From the NCBI GenBank assembly GCA_018524725.1, contig JAEUWP010000366.1, positions 124,001 through 188,000 on the forward strand: a DNA stretch of 64,000 nt, in the 5' to 3' direction. Source of the stretch: Podaxis mareebaensis (taxonomy: Eukaryota > Basidiomycota > Agaricomycetes > Agaricales > Agaricaceae). The translations under genes and the position numbers were made by a program. Shown here in pieces: positions 59,184-64,000 of this stretch. Each line of letters starts with the position of its first letter. Position 1 is the first letter of the stretch. The notes below the pieces were generated by a model that made no database searches, was not told the DNA's origin, and worked only from the letters and a program-made list of their open reading frames with translations.

Positions 59184-60152
59184 AGTGTTGCTCGATCTTG
59201 TCAGTTGGTTCTAAGAGGAAGAGAGGAGATTTACGGGTACTCTCTTCGAAGTGAGGGGTGCTTTATTAGTCCCGACAGGAACCGATGCATGCAACCTGTC
59301 CATCTCAAGATTAAGGGATTATCTGGGACATCACTTCTGGAAGCGTAGAAATATCATACAACTGATATCTCTATCGTAGCTGCCAAGTTACACGTTCAGT
59401 CCAGCCGATCTTGCCAGGATCCCGGATCATCCCTACAAATGTTACACCCCAAGATTCCGCATTTGGGAGTCGGTGTCCGGACCAGAAAATATTTCCCGCG
59501 ATTTTCGACAGAAGATTTGTGCATTTCCCGTTGCTGCGGTTGAAAAAGGTTTTGGCTTCGCTAAATTTTGGGGAAACTTATCTGGATTTCGGGGATGCGA
59601 TATCTGTAGGGATATTCCGGGGTCCTATCTTACTCCGATAAACGTTGTAAATGCGTGTATCGGAGTCAATGACCATGGATGAAAGGTTGGCCAATGACGG
59701 CGAGGAACCTCTGTATAGTTTCGGCAAGTCATGGGACAAACATGATTGAATACGCTAACATTCCAGATAGTTGCTAACAGTGGTGCTTCAGGCTTCCAGG
59801 GCCAAGCCTCAGGCCTCAGGAATGAATGCCACTTCGAGAGTGATTAATGTTGGAACTTGTAAGTTCGCAGCTTTTGCACGGACTGAGAAGTATCCGTTTG
59901 GAATACAAGGAGACCATCAAGGGAGAAAGCTACGAGTGGCTGGCCTAACGATGAGTTGCGATAATCAGATGCGTTCTTTCGATGTTGGGTGTGAACCCTT
60001 GGCGGTTGACCCAAGGGGTAGACCGGGGGCAGCTTGGGCCGGTTCACAAGCATATACAAACAATACGATGATGACTTCAATCTACTCGTCATCTGGCATC
60101 GAGTGACTGGCTCGACGAACACATCTTCTCTGCACATAAACCTTCGGTGATA
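59184..60152. other. Intergenic: divergent starts of copy A and TFB3
   Basis: Nearly 1 kb. The notable element is a perfect 9-base inverted repeat, ACTCCGATA (59632-59640) and TATCGGAGT (59658-59666), with a 17-base loop. Plus-strand frames at 59411-59682 and 59771-60106 have no recognisable family and are not called. Confidence 0.45.
59632..59666. repeat. Small perfect inverted repeat (9-base arms, 17-base loop)
   Basis: The arms ACTCCGATA and TATCGGAGT are exact reverse complements. There is no T-run after the hairpin, and its position is far from both flanking start codons. It could be a DNA-binding palindrome, part of an RNA hairpin or chance. Confidence 0.4.
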
Positions 60153-61518
60153 ATGGCTACCCGTGTTAATGTCGGAGGGTGGTTACAAGGAAAGACAATC
60201 AAGAAATCCGGAGTCGGCTCCTCAAGTCACACACGTTCTTCTACACCGCAGCAGGTCCAAAGCACCTCAACTACAGTATTCGGAGGTGGGGTCAAAGATG
60301 CTTCAGGTCGGGTGACAGAATACTTCGTGAGTTGCTCCTGCATGATGCCACAACACAAACTTACGCGTCTTGGCAGTCTATGGACGACCAATGTCCTGTT
60401 TGTAAGAGTGACCGCTACCTAAATCCCAAGCTGCGCCTATTAGTGAGCTCGTGTTACCACAAAATGTGTGTATGTCAGCCCCCTATCGTATTTCCATTAT
60501 CAATATTCTGATCTTTTTATTGCCAGGTGTGAATCCTGTATTGACCGATTATTCACACTAGGCCCGGCACCTTGCCCTATATGTAACAAGATCCTGCGGA
60601 AACTAGCGTTCACGCCGCAGACTTTTGAAGATTTGGGTGTGGAGAAAGAGGTCGCCATTCGCAGGCGAATAGCGAAAGAGTGCGCCTAGTTTTCATTTCC
60701 CGTCCTCCTCAATTACTCACTTCTGATCCAGATTTAACAAGCGAAGGGAAGACTTTCCAGACCTGCGGTCCTATAATGATTACCTAGAGGAAGTCGAGGA
60801 CATCAGTGCGCTGTTTCCATTCCTTGGTCTCCGCCACATTTCTGACGGTCCCTTAGCTTTCAACCTCATAAACGACATAGACATTCCCGAAACCGAAGCT
60901 CGAATAGCCAGGTACCGCGCTGAAAACGCTGCACTCATCGAACTCAACATCCAACGCGAGGAAGCCTATGCTCAACAACTCCGCGAAATGGAAGAAGCCG
61001 AGCGAAGAGAGCGCGAGTTTCGAGCACAGGAACTTCGACGAGAAGAGGAAGAAGAACGAGAAGAACGAGAAAAGGGCAAACGTGAGATTATCGACAAGTT
61101 GGAAACCAGCAACAAAGATGCTGCGAAGGTTGTTGCAAAAACACGTGCTAATGCACTGAAGCGCAGCCAAGCGCGATCTACGTCGACGTCGCAGTTCACG
61201 AGTAATTCGAAACTTCTGAGGTCGAGAGCGGCGCAGAGCACGAACATACCCGATGTGCCGCACGTTCCTTTACAAGACAATTACTACACTTATGAAGACA
61301 AGTTTGTGATGCGGCCCGAAGGTTACAACGACTTCCTGAGCGAGGCGGTCAGAAAGGATAGAGAAGGGATCATGCGCGGAGGAGGTTACAAGGTCGAGGA
61401 AGCATGGGAACGTGCTCTTCGCAGTGCCGTTGCTGCTTTAGACCTTCCGCCGTTGTCAGGGCTTCCCCAATCGTCACCACAACTAGACCAAGGTGGAGAT
61501 GTAATTATGGCCTCATAG
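60153..61518 (+). CDS. TFB3: TFIIH/CAK assembly factor Tfb3 (MAT1) with RING finger
   Basis: Tfb3 ties the cyclin-dependent kinase module to core TFIIH for transcription and repair. The ATG at 60153 gives MATRVNVGGWLQGKTIKKSG. An intron (about 60330-60379) joins TEYF to SMDDQCPVCKSDRYLNPKLR. The RING finger reads CPVC, then SSCYHKMCESC (split by an intron) and CPIC, a C3HC4 set. Typical Tfb3 sequence follows: FTPQTFEDLGVEKEVAIRRR, FNKRREDFPDLRSYNDYLEE and AFNLINDIDIPETEARIARY. A charged coiled coil is next (EEAERREREFRAQELRREEE), then a C-terminal region with YKVEEAWERALRSAV, ending MAS. About 370 residues and four introns. Confidence 0.93.
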
Positions 61519-61586
61519 TCGAGGGTATGTACATTATTCTAGCAGATACTCGTTGGATATCCCATGGTGTAATTTAGATCATCTTT

Positions 61587-63436
61587 TCACGACGACAACG
61601 ATTCGCCCGTGACTCGCTTACACTTGATCACTTTTCTGTTCAGCCTTTCTTCTTCAGTCAGAGGTTCTCTTAGGGGAACGTATAATACTTGATACTCTGC
61701 ATTCGAGCTGTGATATAGTTGAGTGGGCAGGACTTGGCAAAGGGGCTGAAGATGGGAACATACACAAGCTGTTGAGGGGTTAAGACAAAGGCTCTCTGCA
61801 CTTGGCGAAGGTCTGGTTCGGCCTTGCGTCCGGGATTGATTGGATCTGCTGAACCAGACGATTTCCCCTCCTTACGCGGCTTTGTCACTTTCAAGCGGGA
61901 TATGATATTGGTCTTGGTGCTACTGTCCTGTGGCGGTTTATCGGTGCTGAGCATATGACCACGTGCAAGCTCTTTCTCTGAAGGTGTCAAAAGCTCCTCT
62001 AATGTTATAGGTCTCTTGTTATCTTTGGTTTGTTCATGTATCTGCTGTTCTGCGTTAGATGAACTTGGCTCGGGACTCTCCGCCGGGGCGTCACCCTGGT
62101 CGATCGGTCCATAGGGCGATCTTGCCAATTTCCTAAGAGCCTGTGGAAGAAGACTGAAGAACAACTTCAAGTTAGTGTGGATGGCGGCGAACTCAGATCA
62201 GACTCACCGTCCAGTATCGAACGTGAGCAAATCAACGTTTCCGTTTGCATTCTCCTGGTAGCCGACAACGACACGGGAATGGCCTCTGTGCTGGAGAATA
62301 ACTGGCATCAACCGAGTCACGAAGACCGGAGACGTTTTACCCAGGACGTTGTTGATGCTGGTAGAAGGTCCATTATTGGCCTCGGGGATTTCAGGGGAAA
62401 AGTAGTCAACCATCCATCGTATAATGGCAGCAGCACCTTGCCGGCAAGTCAACTTCTCCGGTAGTAGAGGGCAGGTCGATGCTCACAGCTCTCTTTATCT
62501 CTGAAACCGTTGAAGTCGAGCAATTCAGCACTACCGGCTTATCAGGAGGACATTTAGCTCTATGCTGGTCTTGACTTACGGTATTCTCCTGTGCGAGAAT
62601 GCGGTGTATATCTCTAGAGTCTGTCAGGGAATTGCTTAAGGGAGAACTGTTTGCACTGGATCTTACCAGCGGTGCCAATCCACTTGCTGGTTCCGATGAT
62701 CTTGTTTCGTAGTTCCGTACGCCCAATCTGGTCGTAACCTTCAATACAATTGAGTGATAGGAGAACGAACAACGAGTAAGCCTGACCGTCATCCCATGCG
62801 CGCTGGATCCAGGACTGAAGACCGCGTACGCTCGGTGGAGGAGCGGCATCAAGAAGGGGAAAGTAAATGGGCTGTGCTTGTTGCTCGAAAAGGCTGGTGC
62901 AAAGCATCAAAAAGTTTAAGTACCTGGTCACTCATTAATTCAGTGGTATGGCCGAAGAAGAACAGTTCCTCACCCACAACCCCAGCTCGCGTCCCAGAGC
63001 TCCTTGCTGATATGAACCACCTTCTCGTGACAGAGCACTGCCCGTCTGACTTTGCCCTTGGCACAAAGAGCGGTCAATGAACGCTTCAAAATAGGTATAA
63101 GGTCTATAGTTGAGACAGTCAGTAGAGGTCCGAGGTAGGGCGTGGTCGCGTCGATAATTCACCGGGTGTAAAGTTAGGCGGGGGTGGAGTGCCAAGTGAC
63201 GGATACCAGAAGGCGTCGTTCTCTATCTTCTTCACTAGAGTTTTCCAGGGACCTCGAGGGTTAGGATGGAATCTCTTCTTGGCTCTCTGTCCTTTGTTGC
63301 CATTACGCGGGGATGGTTCAGTTTTGGTTGAAGAGTCCGACGCAAGGAAGTGGGCTTCATAATGGTCTTCTCGTTGAGTAATTGTCAGGTTTTGGAGGTC
63401 TTCTGAGCAGAAGCCACATATCAACTCGTCCGACAT
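61587..63436 (-). CDS. ZUFSP/Mug105-type cysteine protease (C78 family) with N-terminal zinc finger
   Basis: Members such as human ZUP1 and fission-yeast Mug105 cleave ubiquitin chains. The ATG at 63436-63434 gives MSDELICGFCSEDLQNLT, a C2H2 finger (C-x2-C ... H-x3-H). Later exons give LIPILKRSLTALCAKGKVRR and RSWDASWGCG-YLNFLMLC, with the catalytic Cys in WGCGY split by an intron at 62930-62975. Then come QQAQPIYFPLLDAAPPPSVR, GLQSWIQRAWDDG and the His box MPVILQHRGHSRVVVGYQEN followed by LLTFDTG. A Ser/Pro-rich insertion (near 61850-62110) precedes PDLRQVQRAFVLTPQQLV. A GTATGT donor joins this to SNAEYQVLYVPLREPLTEEE, the family C-terminus. Reading through instead would stop at 61670. About 540 residues, catalytic residues present. 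Confidence 0.87.
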
Positions 63437-63495
63437 ATGGATGTAGGCTATGTTGTGCCAGATGCACCTAAATTAGTTTGAGACGCTCGTCCCTG

Positions 63496-63518
63496 ACGTA
63501 TATATACGTGGTCACGTG
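63496..63518. promoter_or_regulatory. Palindrome ACGTATATATACGT next to a GTCACGTG E-box, between ZUFSP-type gene and PRE6
   Basis: A perfect 14-base palindrome with a TATA core (63496-63509) is followed one base later by GTCACGTG (63511-63518). The pair sits midway in a 160-base divergent promoter, about 75 bases from each start codon. The palindrome could act as a TATA box in both directions. That role is inference. Confidence 0.45.
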
Positions 63519-63596
63519 TTAGACGACGTAAGCGGATATAGATGCCTCTAGACGTGACGCGTCCAGCAATCATATTGCTCAAAAGCCACCCCAACC

Positions 63597-64000
63597 ATGT
63601 CCAGGTCCTACGATCGAGGTGAGCGTATTCAACACATATGCACAGATAATCGACCAACACATTCTAGCCCTTACCGTCTTCTCGCCTGATGGCCATCTGT
63701 TCCAGGTATGTGCACTCACATATCTTCTATTCAGTTTGAGTACTAATGGATCACCAGGTAGAGTATGCTCTGGAAGCCGTACGCAAGGGAACATGCGCTG
63801 TAAGGGCTGGCCAATAACGGCCCCGAACTCTTAGCTTACGCAGTTTATCTCTAGGTTGGTGTACGGGGGAAGGACGTTGTCGTGCTCGGTGTTGAGAAGA
63901 AATCTGTTCTTCAACTTCAAGATCCACGTACTGTGAGGAAGGTGGTCATGTTAGACGACCATGTTTGCTTGGCGTTTGCAGGTTCGAACGTTCCGTTATG
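63597..64000 (+). CDS. PRE6: 20S proteasome subunit alpha4, N-terminal part (cut by window edge)
   Basis: This is an outer-ring alpha subunit of the proteasome core. The ATG at 63597 gives MSRSYDR. An intron then leads to [13 protein letters not shown], another to [14 protein letters not shown] and a third to [18 protein letters not shown], followed by [20 protein letters not shown] and LAFAG at the right edge. The [16 protein letters not shown] block is the alpha-subunit signature, and the MS-x-SYDRA start with VRKGT and GVRG fits alpha4 (PSMA7/Pre6) best. Only about the first 80 residues are in view. The gene is partial because of the cut. It diverges from the ZUFSP-type gene. Confidence 0.92.

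Overview
The window is a dense stretch of nuclear DNA from a basidiomycete fungus, most likely a mushroom-forming Agaricomycete. Genes are cut by many short GT-AG introns (about 45-65 bases), intergenic gaps are short, divergent gene pairs often share promoters of 80-430 bases, and the proteins are typical eukaryotic housekeeping proteins (V-ATPase, proteasome, nuclear pore, TFIIH, mitochondrial ribosome). I see no transposon, rRNA, tRNA or CRISPR array. Gene spans below run from start codon to stop codon and include introns. Exon joins were made by eye from splice sites, reading frame and family motifs.

Layout, left to right: RPT1 (cut by the left edge) diverging from VMA1; a secreted two-domain fasciclin protein; MOD5 (tRNA isopentenyltransferase); an Rco1-like protein with two PHD fingers; an unresolved minus-strand stretch; PRP38; mitochondrial ribosomal protein uL15m; a PGM2-type phosphoglucomutase/phosphopentomutase; an MCM-binding protein; a CDC50/LEM3 flippase subunit; RNA 3'-phosphate cyclase; a large FG nucleoporin; a Hook dynein adaptor; YME2; an EI24/Lds2-like membrane protein; TRAPPC13; VMA13 diverging from mitochondrial mL46; mitochondrial nuclease NUC1; a Pin4-like RRM/R3H RNA-binding protein; FES1; a UBE2C-type E2; EDE1; two tandem related genes of unknown function; TFB3; a ZUFSP/Mug105-type deubiquitinase; and proteasome alpha4 (PRE6), cut by the right edge.

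Several genes belong to shared processes. RPT1, PRE6, UBE2C, the ZUFSP-type protease and FES1 serve protein degradation and folding. VMA1 and VMA13 are two V1 subunits of the vacuolar proton pump. CDC50, EDE1, TRAPPC13 and Hook act in membrane traffic. MOD5, YME2, uL15m, mL46 and NUC1 are tied to mitochondria or translation. Five promoters in the first two groups carry the same octamer, GTCACGTG, which is a Cbf1/CLEAR-type E-box. That is the clearest regulatory pattern in the window.

No plainly new biological system is visible. The most unusual coding material is the tandem pair at 56.8-59.2 kb, which shares three sequence blocks and matches no family I know. Next are the His-rich fasciclin protein, the repeated FDD-x-F motifs of EDE1, and the unresolved frame at 11.4-12.2 kb.
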